A program made the position numbers and the translations under genes. A stretch of 64,000 nt of DNA. Source: Limisoma sp963601185 (lineage in GTDB: Bacteria; Bacteroidota; Bacteroidia; Bacteroidales; Muribaculaceae). Shown piece by piece: positions 34,866-43,908 of the stretch. Position 1 is the first letter of the stretch, and every line of letters starts with the position of its first letter. The DNA is taken from NCBI GenBank assembly GCA_963601185.1, contig CAVCEE010000003.1, positions 62,001 to 126,000 of the forward strand, written 5' to 3'. Below the pieces are notes generated by a model that worked only from the letters and a program-made list of their open reading frames with translations, had not been told where the DNA came from and did not search any database.

Positions 34866-36431
34866 TTAATTATTTGCGTTTGATATTATCACCTTTTCGC
34901 GAGTGATTGCCCCATTGTCGTAGACGGTGGTCTTGATGAGCACCTGTCCGCCTTGGCTGGCATCAGCCTTGCGACCGAGAAGGTCGGTGTAGTCCACCCT
35001 TACAACATTGGCATCTGCATCAACAATGCTGACGCCGGCATTGGGGTTGGTTGCCGACGAGCGTCCTGCGGAAACGGTCTCTACGCCGTCAACGATATAT
35101 ACGCTTTCCACCTCCATTGTCTTCCAGTTGGATGTGTCGCCGAAATAGAACAGTTTGTAGCGGTTGCGGTACACCTCGTTGAATGTGTAACTGTTGTAGT
35201 AATAGCACGGCACGAGACTCATCGCTTCCGTAACGCCCTGATAGTCAGCAGGGGTGAACGTGTAGACATTGCCGTCGAGATAGATGCGGTAGTAGAGGTT
35301 GTCGGGGTTGATTTCCGCGCCATTCTCGTCGGTGAGCGGAAGCACGAAAGTGGTCTGCAACCCATAACTGGAGTTCACGCACTTCAGATACTGCGGAGTG
35401 GCTGGCACAGCCGCTACGTCGCCGGCATATTTGGTGAGTTTCACTTTGGTTATGATGTCGTAGTTGCCGCCGTCAAACATATATTTCTCGCACAATGCGT
35501 CCTGGTTCAGGGTCATTGCACCGTCAGTTCCGATGGCAAAGGAGAAATCGGTTGTGCCCACATAACTTGAGCCGTTGGCGTTTGCACCGTCGAGGCGAAG
35601 CCAGAACGACGGGTCGTTGAACAGCGGCTGTCCGGACTCGAAGATTGCCACGTCGTCCTCCACCGTGCCTTTTACGTAGTCCTCACGGGAGTCGAACGAC
35701 AGTCCGTTGATGTAGATGTCGTCGCCTTGGCGAGCCACATCGACAACGCGCTTGTAGTCACCGCCGCGCCAGTTGTCGTAGAAGTTGAGCATATATTTCT
35801 CCATTGATGCTCCGTCGGGGACGGTTGTCGCTGTAGCGGTCACCTCGTCGAAGATGTATGTGTGGGCGTAGGTGCTTGCCAATGAGTAGGATCGGGTCGT
35901 TTCACTGTAGGAAAACAAGCCGAGATACACGCTGTCGTCGGTGCTGCGCATGTGTCCGTTGCTGAACGAGAGGGTAAGTCCGTCGACAAGCGAGGCACTG
36001 CTGTCGCTGACGGTGAATGCCAGCAGGTAAAGTTTGCTGCCGTCATCGCCGTTGGTGACATACTGTCCCGACTTGATGGTTACCTTGTTGCCTGCTATCT
36101 CTCCTTTGGCATAGCCGTCGAGGTTGTCCATAAACAGGTTTTTGAACCACACCGTTGTGCCGTCGGTGCTGAACACCAGCGGACTTTTGAGGTCGTATTC
36201 ATCGTAGTCAGGCTGCAAGGCGTTGACATACATGTATAGGCTCATGCCGTAGTCCTTTGCAATGCCTTCAGGGTCGGTCACCAGCGATTTTGTGGTGGCG
36301 GAGAGTGGCGCGTTTATGGTTTGTACGGCTGAGGGGAGTTCAGTTTTGAGATTGCCTGTGCGCACTGTCTGTGCGTTGGCAGATGCCAGACACAGTGCGG
36401 AGGTCGCTAAAAATAGTAAAGTTTTATTCAT
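34866..36431 (-). CDS. Exported protein of unknown function with putative T9SS-like tail
   Basis: The 521-residue protein has signal peptide MNKTLLFLATSALCLASANAQ. The body is beta-rich with repeated aromatic/Asp motifs and no family I recognise. The end (YTDLLGRKADASQGGQVLIKT, then REKVII) resembles the short C-terminal sorting tails of Bacteroidota surface proteins. I chose the ATG at 36431 rather than 36467 because the upstream 12 codons spoil the signal peptide and lie close to the TATTTTTG box at 36484-36491. It is the first of three secreted-protein genes. Confidence 0.7.
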   Translation of the reverse strand: MNKTLLFLATSALCLASANAQTVRTGNLKTELPSAVQTINAPLSATTKSLVTDPEGIAKDYGMSLYMYVNALQPDYDEYDLKSPLVFSTDGTTVWFKNLFMDNLDGYAKGEIAGNKVTIKSGQYVTNGDDGSKLYLLAFTVSDSSASLVDGLTLSFSNGHMRSTDDSVYLGLFSYSETTRSYSLASTYAHTYIFDEVTATATTVPDGASMEKYMLNFYDNWRGGDYKRVVDVARQGDDIYINGLSFDSREDYVKGTVEDDVAIFESGQPLFNDPSFWLRLDGANANGSSYVGTTDFSFAIGTDGAMTLNQDALCEKYMFDGGNYDIITKVKLTKYAGDVAAVPATPQYLKCVNSSYGLQTTFVLPLTDENGAEINPDNLYYRIYLDGNVYTFTPADYQGVTEAMSLVPCYYYNSYTFNEVYRNRYKLFYFGDTSNWKTMEVESVYIVDGVETVSAGRSSATNPNAGVSIVDADANVVRVDYTDLLGRKADASQGGQVLIKTTVYDNGAITREKVIISNANN

Positions 36432-36483
36432 CCGAATCTGTATTGTTGTATGCACTGAATAAGCCAATTGTGGATTGTCAAAG

Positions 36484-36491
36484 CAAAAATA
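36484..36491 (-). promoter_or_regulatory. -7 element of the secreted-protein operon
   Basis: On the minus strand this reads TATTTTTG, fitting TAnnTTTG, about 53 bases before the preferred start codon. No -33 TTTG is evident. Confidence 0.5.
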
Positions 36492-36532
36492 CTGCTTTGA
36501 TTGCTTATGGCAGTTATACTAAATTAACTACA

Positions 36533-36578
36533 ATGCCATTTTGAAGCAGAATAGCGAATTTTTCCGACAAAATGGCAT
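36533..36578. repeat. Inverted repeat in the crp-like/secreted-operon gap
   Basis: ATGCCATTTTG (36533-36543) and CAAAATGGCAT (36568-36578) form an 11-bp perfect inverted repeat with a 24-base spacer. It has no T tract. It could be an operator upstream of the secreted-protein promoter or an mRNA 3' structure of the regulator gene. Confidence 0.5.
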
Positions 36579-36602
36579 ATTTTAATTGCGAATAAACGAA
36601 AA

Positions 36603-36634
36603 ATGACATTGAACGGTTGCCCTTCCAATGCCAT
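36603..36634 (-). terminator. Weak terminator of the Crp-like regulator gene
   Basis: A 9-bp stem with one G-U pair (36603-36611 with 36626-36634) lies just after the regulator stop and is followed on the minus strand by TTTTTCG. Confidence 0.45.
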
Positions 36635-36639
36635 CTATG

Positions 36640-37221
36640 TTATTTGAAATTTTCCATCCGTTTGAGCCGGCACAGATACTGTGGCGTGATGCCCAGATAG
36701 GATGCAATGATTTTCTGCTGCACGTGCCTCATAATCTCGGGGCGGTTTTTTACCATCGCATCGAAACGTTCCTTGGCATTGCCGTTGATCACCATGTTTT
36801 TACGCTCTTGGTAGAACAACTCTTCCTGCGCTATGTGGAGCGACCATTTGGCAAATTCGTGCGAGTCCTCGACCATCTGCCAGTAGTGCTTCGCCGGGAT
36901 GCAAAGCAGTGTGGACTCGCAGCATGCGTCAATCTGATAGTATGAAGGCAAGCCCTTGACAAACGAGTGCTTCGACATAAACAGAGTGCCGGGAAGCCCG
37001 AAGGCATAAGTGCGCTCGTTCTCGCCGTTCATGTCGGAGAAGCGGATAATGCCCGACACCACGATAAACACGTTGCTGTCGAATTCGCCGGTATTGATTA
37101 GTATTTCACCGCTGCGCAGCCGCCTGACAGAGCCACCTTGCAGGAACTGCATCATAGTGGTGTCATCAAGGCGGAAAGAGCATTCTTTCGCAAGTAAATC
37201 AATCAAAGCATTATAGTCCAT
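36640..37221 (-). CDS. Crp/Fnr-family transcription regulator
   Basis: The 193-residue protein has a cyclic-nucleotide-binding-type beta-roll (about 25-120, with LRSGEILINTGEFDSNVFIVVSG) and a short C-terminal helix-turn-helix (QQKIIASYLGITPQYLCRLKRM). The length and short DNA-binding end are usual for Bacteroidota members, whose ligand is mostly unknown. There are no Cys ligands for an Fnr-type cluster. It is followed by the secreted-protein operon on the same strand, which may be its target; that is inference. Confidence 0.87.
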   Translation of the reverse strand: MDYNALIDLLAKECSFRLDDTTMMQFLQGGSVRRLRSGEILINTGEFDSNVFIVVSGIIRFSDMNGENERTYAFGLPGTLFMSKHSFVKGLPSYYQIDACCESTLLCIPAKHYWQMVEDSHEFAKWSLHIAQEELFYQERKNMVINGNAKERFDAMVKNRPEIMRHVQQKIIASYLGITPQYLCRLKRMENFK

Positions 37222-37259
37222 GAATCGTAGCAGTTTTGGTTGTGCATTGTTAACTAATG

Positions 37260-37267
37260 CAAAGATA
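37260..37267 (-). promoter_or_regulatory. -7 element of the Crp-like gene
   Basis: On the minus strand this reads TATCTTTG, 38 bases before the start codon. Confidence 0.6.
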
Positions 37268-37363
37268 CTATATCGGTGTGTAATTTGGTAACTTTACTGC
37301 CACTTTTGCTGAATAAATATTAAAAAACAGGGCATTTTTGAAGCAATTTTTGCAAAAGCGCAC

Positions 37364-37396
37364 AAAAAAGTGGGCGCAACAAGATGCTGCGCCCAC
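37364..37396 (-). terminator. Terminator of the leu operon
   Basis: A 9-bp GC-rich stem (37370-37378 with 37388-37396) is followed on the minus strand by TTTTTTG. It lies 24 bases after the leuB stop. Confidence 0.92.
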
Positions 37397-37420
37397 TGAG
37401 GTGAAAAAGGTTTATGGTTG

Positions 37421-38494
37421 TTATGCTTTCTCGATGTAGTCAACGAGCCATTTGCCCACTTCGCTGGTTTTGTAGGCTTTTGCGTCCTTGGCAGCGATGT
37501 CCTCTGTAACCACTTCGGCATCCATCGACGCGTCGACGGCTTTGCGGATAAGGTCGGCTTCTGCCTTGAGGTTGAAGGCATATTCAAGCATCATTGCAGC
37601 AGAGAGTACTGTTGCCAATGGGTTGGCGATGTCCTTGCCGGCTGCCTGTGGGTAAGAGCCGTGGATTGGCTCAAACACTGAAGTGTGGATACCTACTGAT
37701 GCCGACGGAAGCATACCGAGCGAGCCTGTGATTACAGAACCTTCGTCGGTGAGGATGTCGCCGAACATATTTTCAGTTACGAGTACGTCGAAATCCTTCG
37801 GCCACTGAATCATGCGCATTGCGGCGTTGTCGACGAAGAGGTATTCAGTAGTCACGTCAGGATATTCGGCAGCGATTTCCTTGGCTACCTCGCGCCAGAG
37901 GCGTGAAGTGGCGAGGACGTTGGCTTTGTCGACAACCGTCACTTTCTTGCGGCGCTTCTCGGCATATTGGTATGCCAGACGCACGATGCGCTCGATTTCG
38001 TAGCGCGAATATACGCAAGTGTCGTAGGCAGTTTGTCCGTCTTCGCTGCGACCCTGCGGACGGCCGAAGTAAAGACCGCCGGTGAGTTCGCGGATGCACA
38101 TAAAGTCAGCACCCTCAACGAGGTCGGCACGCAATGGCGACTTGTAGATAAGGCTCGGGAATGTGGTCACTGGGCGGATGTTGGCATAGAGACCGAGTTG
38201 CTTGCGCATAGCAAGAAGCCCCTGCTCAGGGCGCACCTTTGCAGTCGGGTCGTTGTCGTATTTCGGAGAGCCGATGGCGCCGAACAGCACGGCATCCGAC
38301 TCCATACACAGTTTGTGGGTCTCTTCGGGATAAGGAGTGCCGAGAGCATCGATGGCGCATGCGCCCACAAGTGCTTTCTTGTATTCCAGTTCGTGGTTGA
38401 ATTTCTTTGCAGTGGCCTTTACTACGTCGAGAGCCACGTCTACTATCTCCGGTCCGATACCGTCGCCCGGAAGAACTGCTATTTTCAGTTTCAT
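37421..38494 (-). CDS. leuB: 3-isopropylmalate dehydrogenase
   Basis: The 357-residue cytosolic enzyme oxidatively decarboxylates 3-isopropylmalate with NAD+ (leucine pathway); many LeuB enzymes also act on 3-methylmalate in the citramalate route to isoleucine. GDGIGPEI near the N-terminus, the Arg-rich substrate loop in RPEQGLLAMRKQLGLYANIRP, and NMFGDILTDEGS are typical. It starts 7 bases after the second synthase gene and is the last gene before the operon terminator. Confidence 0.96.
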   Translation of the reverse strand: MKLKIAVLPGDGIGPEIVDVALDVVKATAKKFNHELEYKKALVGACAIDALGTPYPEETHKLCMESDAVLFGAIGSPKYDNDPTAKVRPEQGLLAMRKQLGLYANIRPVTTFPSLIYKSPLRADLVEGADFMCIRELTGGLYFGRPQGRSEDGQTAYDTCVYSRYEIERIVRLAYQYAEKRRKKVTVVDKANVLATSRLWREVAKEIAAEYPDVTTEYLFVDNAAMRMIQWPKDFDVLVTENMFGDILTDEGSVITGSLGMLPSASVGIHTSVFEPIHGSYPQAAGKDIANPLATVLSAAMMLEYAFNLKAEADLIRKAVDASMDAEVVTEDIAAKDAKAYKTSEVGKWLVDYIEKA

Positions 38495-38501
38495 ATTGTT
38501 T

Positions 38502-40052
38502 TTATTTGTTGGTTTTTACTGTTTCTATATAGTCCTCAACGATGTTGAGCATCTTGATTGTCGCTTTGATTGCCGCTTCCGTTTGGTCGGCATCGAGACC
38601 TACAGTCTTAAGCGTCCGTCCGTTGTATTCCCAATGGATGGTGGCCTGCACGAGGGCATCGGTGCGTCCACCTGGCGGAATGTTGACCGCATAGTTGGTG
38701 AGTCGGGGAAACTCACGGCGGCGCTGTCCTCGGTAGATCTTGCGCAGCGACTTCACGAATGCGTCATACTGACCGTCGCCCACCGAACTCTCCATATACT
38801 GCTTGCCGTTGATCTCGATTTTCAGGATGGCAGTAGGGCGGAGGTCCTTGGCAGTGGACAACTGGTAGTTAATCAATTTGATTCGCTCGCTGTGGCTGCT
38901 GTGCTTCACAACGTCGCTGATGATGTAGGGCAAATCCTCAGGCGTTACAATCTCCTTCTTGTCGCCAAGTTCGGTGATGCGCTGTGTAACCTTTCTGATG
39001 TTCTCTTCGCTCAGTTCCATCCCCAGCGCTTCAAGGTTCTTGCGGATGTTGGCCTTGCCCGACAGTTTGCCGAGGGCATACTCGCGCGTGCGACCGAAGC
39101 GTTCCGGCGCAAGATGCGAAGAGTAGAGGTTGTCCTTGCTGTCGCCGTCTGCATGCACGCCGGCGCATTGCGTAAACACATATTCGCCGATGATAGGCTT
39201 GTTGGGCGGAATAGCCACGCCAGAGTACGACTCGATGATGTGGCTCACGCGGTTTATCTTCGTCTCATCGATGCCGGTGTCCATGTGGAGCATATCGTGT
39301 ATCACGGCGATGGCGCTCGACAGCGACGTGTTGCCGGCACGCTCTCCAAGACCGTTGACGGTGCAGTGTACGCCCGATGCGCCGACCTTCAGAGCGGCAA
39401 ACATATTGGACGTGGCGAGGTCGTAGTCGTTATGGGCGTGGAAATCGAAACGCACGTCAGGGTAGGTCTTGACCATACGCTTCACATAGTCAAACGTGTC
39501 GTAAGGATCGAGGATGCCCAGCGTGTCGGGGAGCATAAACCGCTCCACCGGCTCGTGCTGCAATGCGTCCATAAGTTTGAACACATAGTCGGGCGATTGG
39601 CTGATGCCGTTTGACCAGTCCTCAAGGTAAAGGTTCACTTTCAGCCCTTTCTTCACGGCGATGGCAATCTCCGCCTTGATGTCGGCGATGTGCTCGTCGG
39701 GAGTTCTACCCAACTGCTGGCGGCAGTGACGCTCGCTGCCCTTGGCGAGGAGGTTGATTACCGTGGCACCGGTCTCTACCGTCCATCCAGCCGAAAGTCC
39801 GCCGTCGATAAATCCGAGCACCTCCACCTTCTCCAAGTGTCCGTTTGCGCGTGCCCAGTCGCAGATGCGCTTCACCGTGTCGAATTCGCCATCCGAAACC
39901 CTTGCCGATGCCACCTCGATGCGCGGCACGTGGAGTTCCTCTACAAGCAGACGGAAGATGCTCAGTTTCTCACTCTTGGAGAAACTCACACCCGAGGTCT
40001 GCTCGCCGTCGCGAAGCGTGGTGTCCATTATTTCGATCAGAGAGCCTTTCAT
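38502..40052 (-). CDS. Second isopropylmalate/citramalate synthase-family enzyme
   Basis: The 516-residue protein has the acyltransfer-condensation TIM barrel (DTTLRDGEQTSGVSFSKSEKL, DFHAHNDYDLA, GLGERAGN) and a C-terminal LeuA-type allosteric domain (about 385-516). It is clearly different from LeuA encoded at 42072-43568. The GVSFS wording after the active-site DTTLRDGEQ recalls citramalate synthases, which join pyruvate and acetyl-CoA. Its ATG overlaps the leuD stop by 4 bases, so translation is probably coupled. The operon leader is Ile-rich, which favours (R)-citramalate synthase; alternatives are a second isopropylmalate synthase or a homocitrate-like enzyme. Confidence 0.75.
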   Translation of the reverse strand: MKGSLIEIMDTTLRDGEQTSGVSFSKSEKLSIFRLLVEELHVPRIEVASARVSDGEFDTVKRICDWARANGHLEKVEVLGFIDGGLSAGWTVETGATVINLLAKGSERHCRQQLGRTPDEHIADIKAEIAIAVKKGLKVNLYLEDWSNGISQSPDYVFKLMDALQHEPVERFMLPDTLGILDPYDTFDYVKRMVKTYPDVRFDFHAHNDYDLATSNMFAALKVGASGVHCTVNGLGERAGNTSLSSAIAVIHDMLHMDTGIDETKINRVSHIIESYSGVAIPPNKPIIGEYVFTQCAGVHADGDSKDNLYSSHLAPERFGRTREYALGKLSGKANIRKNLEALGMELSEENIRKVTQRITELGDKKEIVTPEDLPYIISDVVKHSSHSERIKLINYQLSTAKDLRPTAILKIEINGKQYMESSVGDGQYDAFVKSLRKIYRGQRRREFPRLTNYAVNIPPGGRTDALVQATIHWEYNGRTLKTVGLDADQTEAAIKATIKMLNIVEDYIETVKTNK

Positions 40053-40639
40053 GCTTTCTTTGTTTCGTAGTCCTCGATTTTGTCTTTGTTTGCGAGAAGG
40101 AAATCGATGTCGTCAAGGCCGTTGATGAGGCAATGCTTCTTGTAGCCGTTGATTTCAAATTTTTCGCTGTGACCTGTAGCCTCGTTGGTGATTGTCTGCT
40201 CAGGGAGATTGACGGTAACCACTGTCTTCGGGTCGGCGAAGATAGAGTCGAAGAGTTCGGCGAGGAACGCTTCCGAAACTACTACCGGCAACACGAAATT
40301 GTTGAGTTCGTTGTTCTTGTGGATGTCGGCGAAGAAACTCGAAACAACCACGCGGAAGCCGTAGTCGGCGATAGCCCACGCAGCGTGTTCGCGGCTCGAG
40401 CCCGAACCGAAATTCTTGCCGGCAACCAAAATCTGACCGCCGTATTTAGGGTCGTTGAGCACGAAAGAGTCAATCTTGTTGCCTTGCTTGTCGTATCGCC
40501 AGTCGCGGAACAAGTTGTCGCCAAATCCCTCGCGGGTGGTTGCCTTGAGGAAGCGGGCTGGTATGATCTGGTCGGTGTCTACGTTCTCCAGTGGAAGAGG
40601 CACACATGTGCTTTGTATGATGTTGAATTTCTGTTTCAT
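40049..40639 (-). CDS. leuD: 3-isopropylmalate dehydratase small subunit
   Basis: The 196-residue swivel-domain subunit pairs with LeuC to isomerise 2- to 3-isopropylmalate (and citramalate to methylmalate). PLPLENVDTDQIIPARFLK and GSGSSREHAAWAIADYG are typical. It starts 21 bases after leuC and overlaps the next gene by ATGA. Confidence 0.95.
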   Translation of the reverse strand: MKQKFNIIQSTCVPLPLENVDTDQIIPARFLKATTREGFGDNLFRDWRYDKQGNKIDSFVLNDPKYGGQILVAGKNFGSGSSREHAAWAIADYGFRVVVSSFFADIHKNNELNNFVLPVVVSEAFLAELFDSIFADPKTVVTVNLPEQTITNEATGHSEKFEINGYKKHCLINGLDDIDFLLANKDKIEDYETKKA

Positions 40640-40660
40640 TTCTTTGATGATTGTAGCGGT

Positions 40661-42055
40661 TTATAAAAATTTGCGTGGGTCGGTCACTTCGCCGGTGATG
40701 GCGGCAGCGGCGGCAGTCAGCGGACTTGCGAGCATTGTGCGGCTGCCGGGACCCTGACGACCCTCAAAGTTGCGGTTGCTTGTAGAAACCGAATATTTTC
40801 CGGCAGGAATCTTGTCGTCGTTCATTGCCAGACAGGCAGAGCATCCTGGTTGGCGAATCTCAAATCCCGCTTCCGCAAGAACTTTGTCCAAACCCTCTTC
40901 GCGGATCTGACGGTCAACCTCCCACGAGCCAGGCACGAGCCATGCCGTAACCGACTCCGCTTTCTTGTGACCCTTCACCAACGAGGTGAATGCGCGGAAA
41001 TCCTCGATGCGGCCGTTGGTGCATGCGCCGAGAAACACATAATCTACTTTCTTGCCGAGCAATTTTTCCTCCGGGGCAAAGCCCATATAGTCAAGTGATT
41101 TGAGGAACGAAGTCTTTTCAGCCTCCGACAGGTTTGTGGTCGAAGGAATGCTGCTGGTGATGCCGGTGCCCATGCCTGGGTTTGTGCCGTAGGTAATCAT
41201 CGGCTCAATGTCGGCAGCGTCAAATTTCACTTCTTTGTCGAATACAGCATCGTCATCGCTCTTCAGCGTCTTCCAGTAGGCGAGTGCCTTATCCCACTCT
41301 TCGCCTTTAGGCGCAAATTCACGGCCTTTGATGTAGTCAAACGTTGTTTCGTCGGGAGCAACCATACCGCCGCGTGCACCCATCTCGATAGAGAGGTTGC
41401 AGAGCGTGAGGCGGCCTTCCATCGTGAGCGACTTTACAGCCTCGCCAGCATACTCGACGAAATAGCCGGTTGCGCCGCTTGTGGTCATCTTCGACATCAT
41501 ATAGAGTGCCAAATCCTTGGCGGTTACACCCTTGCCGAGTTTGCCGTCGACGGTGATGCGCATCGTCTTGGGACGTGCTTGTAGGATGCACTGCGAAGCC
41601 ATAACCATCTCCACCTCGCTTGTGCCGATGCCGAATGCCACAGCACCCATTGCGCCGTGGGTCGACGTGTGGGAGTCGCCGCAAACGATTGTCATACCCG
41701 GAAGCGTGAGACCTCTCTCTGGACCGACCACATGGATGATACCGTTCTTTGGGTGCATCATGCCGTAGTAAGCCACGCCAAACTCCTTGGCGTTGCGCTC
41801 GAGAGTGTCGACCTGCGCACGCGAAATCGGCTCTTCGATAGGCTTGTCCTGGTCGTGGGTAGGAGTGTTGTGGTCAGGGATGCAGACAATCTGGTCCGGA
41901 CGGAAACACTTGATGCCGCGCTTGCGCAGACCGTCGAAAGCCTGTGGGCTGGTAACCTCGTGGCAGTAGAGGCGGTCAATGTATAATTGAGTAGGGCCGT
42001 CGTCGACGGTTTGCACGATGTGCTTGTCCCAAATCTTGTCGAAAAGAGTGTTCAT
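40661..42055 (-). CDS. leuC: 3-isopropylmalate dehydratase large subunit
   Basis: The 464-residue aconitase-family subunit carries the 4Fe-4S cluster: GACTNGR supplies one Cys and QPGCSACLAMN the other two. VCGDSHTSTHGAMGA is the aconitase signature. I chose the ATG at 42055 (MNTLFDKIWDK), which matches the usual LeuC start and length (E. coli 466); the frame stays open 15 codons further upstream, overlapping leuA. Confidence 0.96.
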   Translation of the reverse strand: MNTLFDKIWDKHIVQTVDDGPTQLYIDRLYCHEVTSPQAFDGLRKRGIKCFRPDQIVCIPDHNTPTHDQDKPIEEPISRAQVDTLERNAKEFGVAYYGMMHPKNGIIHVVGPERGLTLPGMTIVCGDSHTSTHGAMGAVAFGIGTSEVEMVMASQCILQARPKTMRITVDGKLGKGVTAKDLALYMMSKMTTSGATGYFVEYAGEAVKSLTMEGRLTLCNLSIEMGARGGMVAPDETTFDYIKGREFAPKGEEWDKALAYWKTLKSDDDAVFDKEVKFDAADIEPMITYGTNPGMGTGITSSIPSTTNLSEAEKTSFLKSLDYMGFAPEEKLLGKKVDYVFLGACTNGRIEDFRAFTSLVKGHKKAESVTAWLVPGSWEVDRQIREEGLDKVLAEAGFEIRQPGCSACLAMNDDKIPAGKYSVSTSNRNFEGRQGPGSRTMLASPLTAAAAAITGEVTDPRKFL

Positions 42056-42071
42056 TGCTGTGTAGGATATT

Positions 42072-43568
<1,497 letters not shown>

Positions 43569-43576
43569 AATCCTAT

Positions 43577-43613
43577 AAAAATAAAAAAACCTTTCTTGTT
43601 TGTCAGAAAGGTT
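43577..43613 (-). terminator. Attenuator terminator hairpin upstream of leuA
   Basis: On the minus strand AACCTTTCT (43613-43605) pairs perfectly with AGAAAGGTT (43596-43588) across an 8-base loop and runs into a T-rich tract ending near 43577, 8 bases before the leuA ATG. The 5' arm can instead pair with AGAAGGGGTT at 43659-43650 (8 Watson-Crick pairs, one G-U, one bulged G), which would prevent the terminator. Confidence 0.85.
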
Positions 43614-43649
43614 CGTAGCGTTGACTATTCAAATCGTCTCACATAACAA

Positions 43650-43659
43650 AACCCCTTCT
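43650..43659 (-). promoter_or_regulatory. Antiterminator segment of the leu attenuator
   Basis: AGAAGGGGTT on the minus strand begins within the leader-peptide stop codon and is complementary to the 5' arm of the terminator hairpin. A ribosome stalled on the Ile/Leu codons leaves it free; a ribosome finishing at the stop codon covers it. Confidence 0.75.
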
Positions 43660-43729
43660 ACTCCGACTCGATAATAATTGATCCGGATAGAAGAATAATG
43701 CTTAGAGAAATTGAATTAGTCTGTATCAT
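43658..43729 (-). CDS. leu operon leader peptide (Ile/Leu-rich, 23 residues)
   Basis: A small ORF of 23 codons plus stop lies between the promoter and the attenuator hairpin. It holds 7 Ile and 3 Leu codons, with the clusters SIILL at residues 10-14 and SIII at 17-20, and no Val. The stop codon touches the antiterminator segment. The ATG lies about 20 bases after the expected transcription start; no strong Shine-Dalgarno is present, which is usual in this phylum. I infer a sensor of charged tRNA-Ile and tRNA-Leu rather than a functional peptide. Confidence 0.82.
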   Translation of the reverse strand: MIQTNSISLSIILLSGSIIIESE

Positions 43730-43756
43730 TAATCTTAGTTTTTCTTTTTAACTCTG

Positions 43757-43787
43757 CAAAATTACTCATAAAAAACGACACCGCAAA
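43757..43787 (-). promoter_or_regulatory. Promoter of the leu operon
   Basis: On the minus strand a perfect -33 TTTG (43787-43784) and -7 TAATTTTG (43764-43757) are separated by 19 bases, the expected Bacteroidota spacing. This is the best promoter in the window. Confidence 0.88.
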
Positions 43788-43853
43788 AAGAAATCGTAAT
43801 TAAATTGCTTGTTTTGATATCAAATTGTTGTTAAAAACTCGTTGTCGGGCGAC

Positions 43854-43888
43854 AAAAAAAGGGCAGCCACAAGTTGTGGCTGCCCTTT
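43854..43888 (-). terminator. Terminator of the propeller/amidase pair
   Basis: A 15-bp perfect stem (43858-43872 with 43874-43888, allowing for the tight loop) has a T7 tract on the minus strand. It lies 20 bases after the amidase stop and 67 bases before the leu promoter. Confidence 0.93.
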
Positions 43889-43908
43889 GTACAGGATTGT
43901 AGTGAATC

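Noticed and set aside
43577..43787. Leader of leuA as a riboswitch or T-box
   Set aside because: There is no T-box sequence or complex aptamer fold that I recognise; the small Ile/Leu-rich ORF with overlapping antiterminator explains the layout better.
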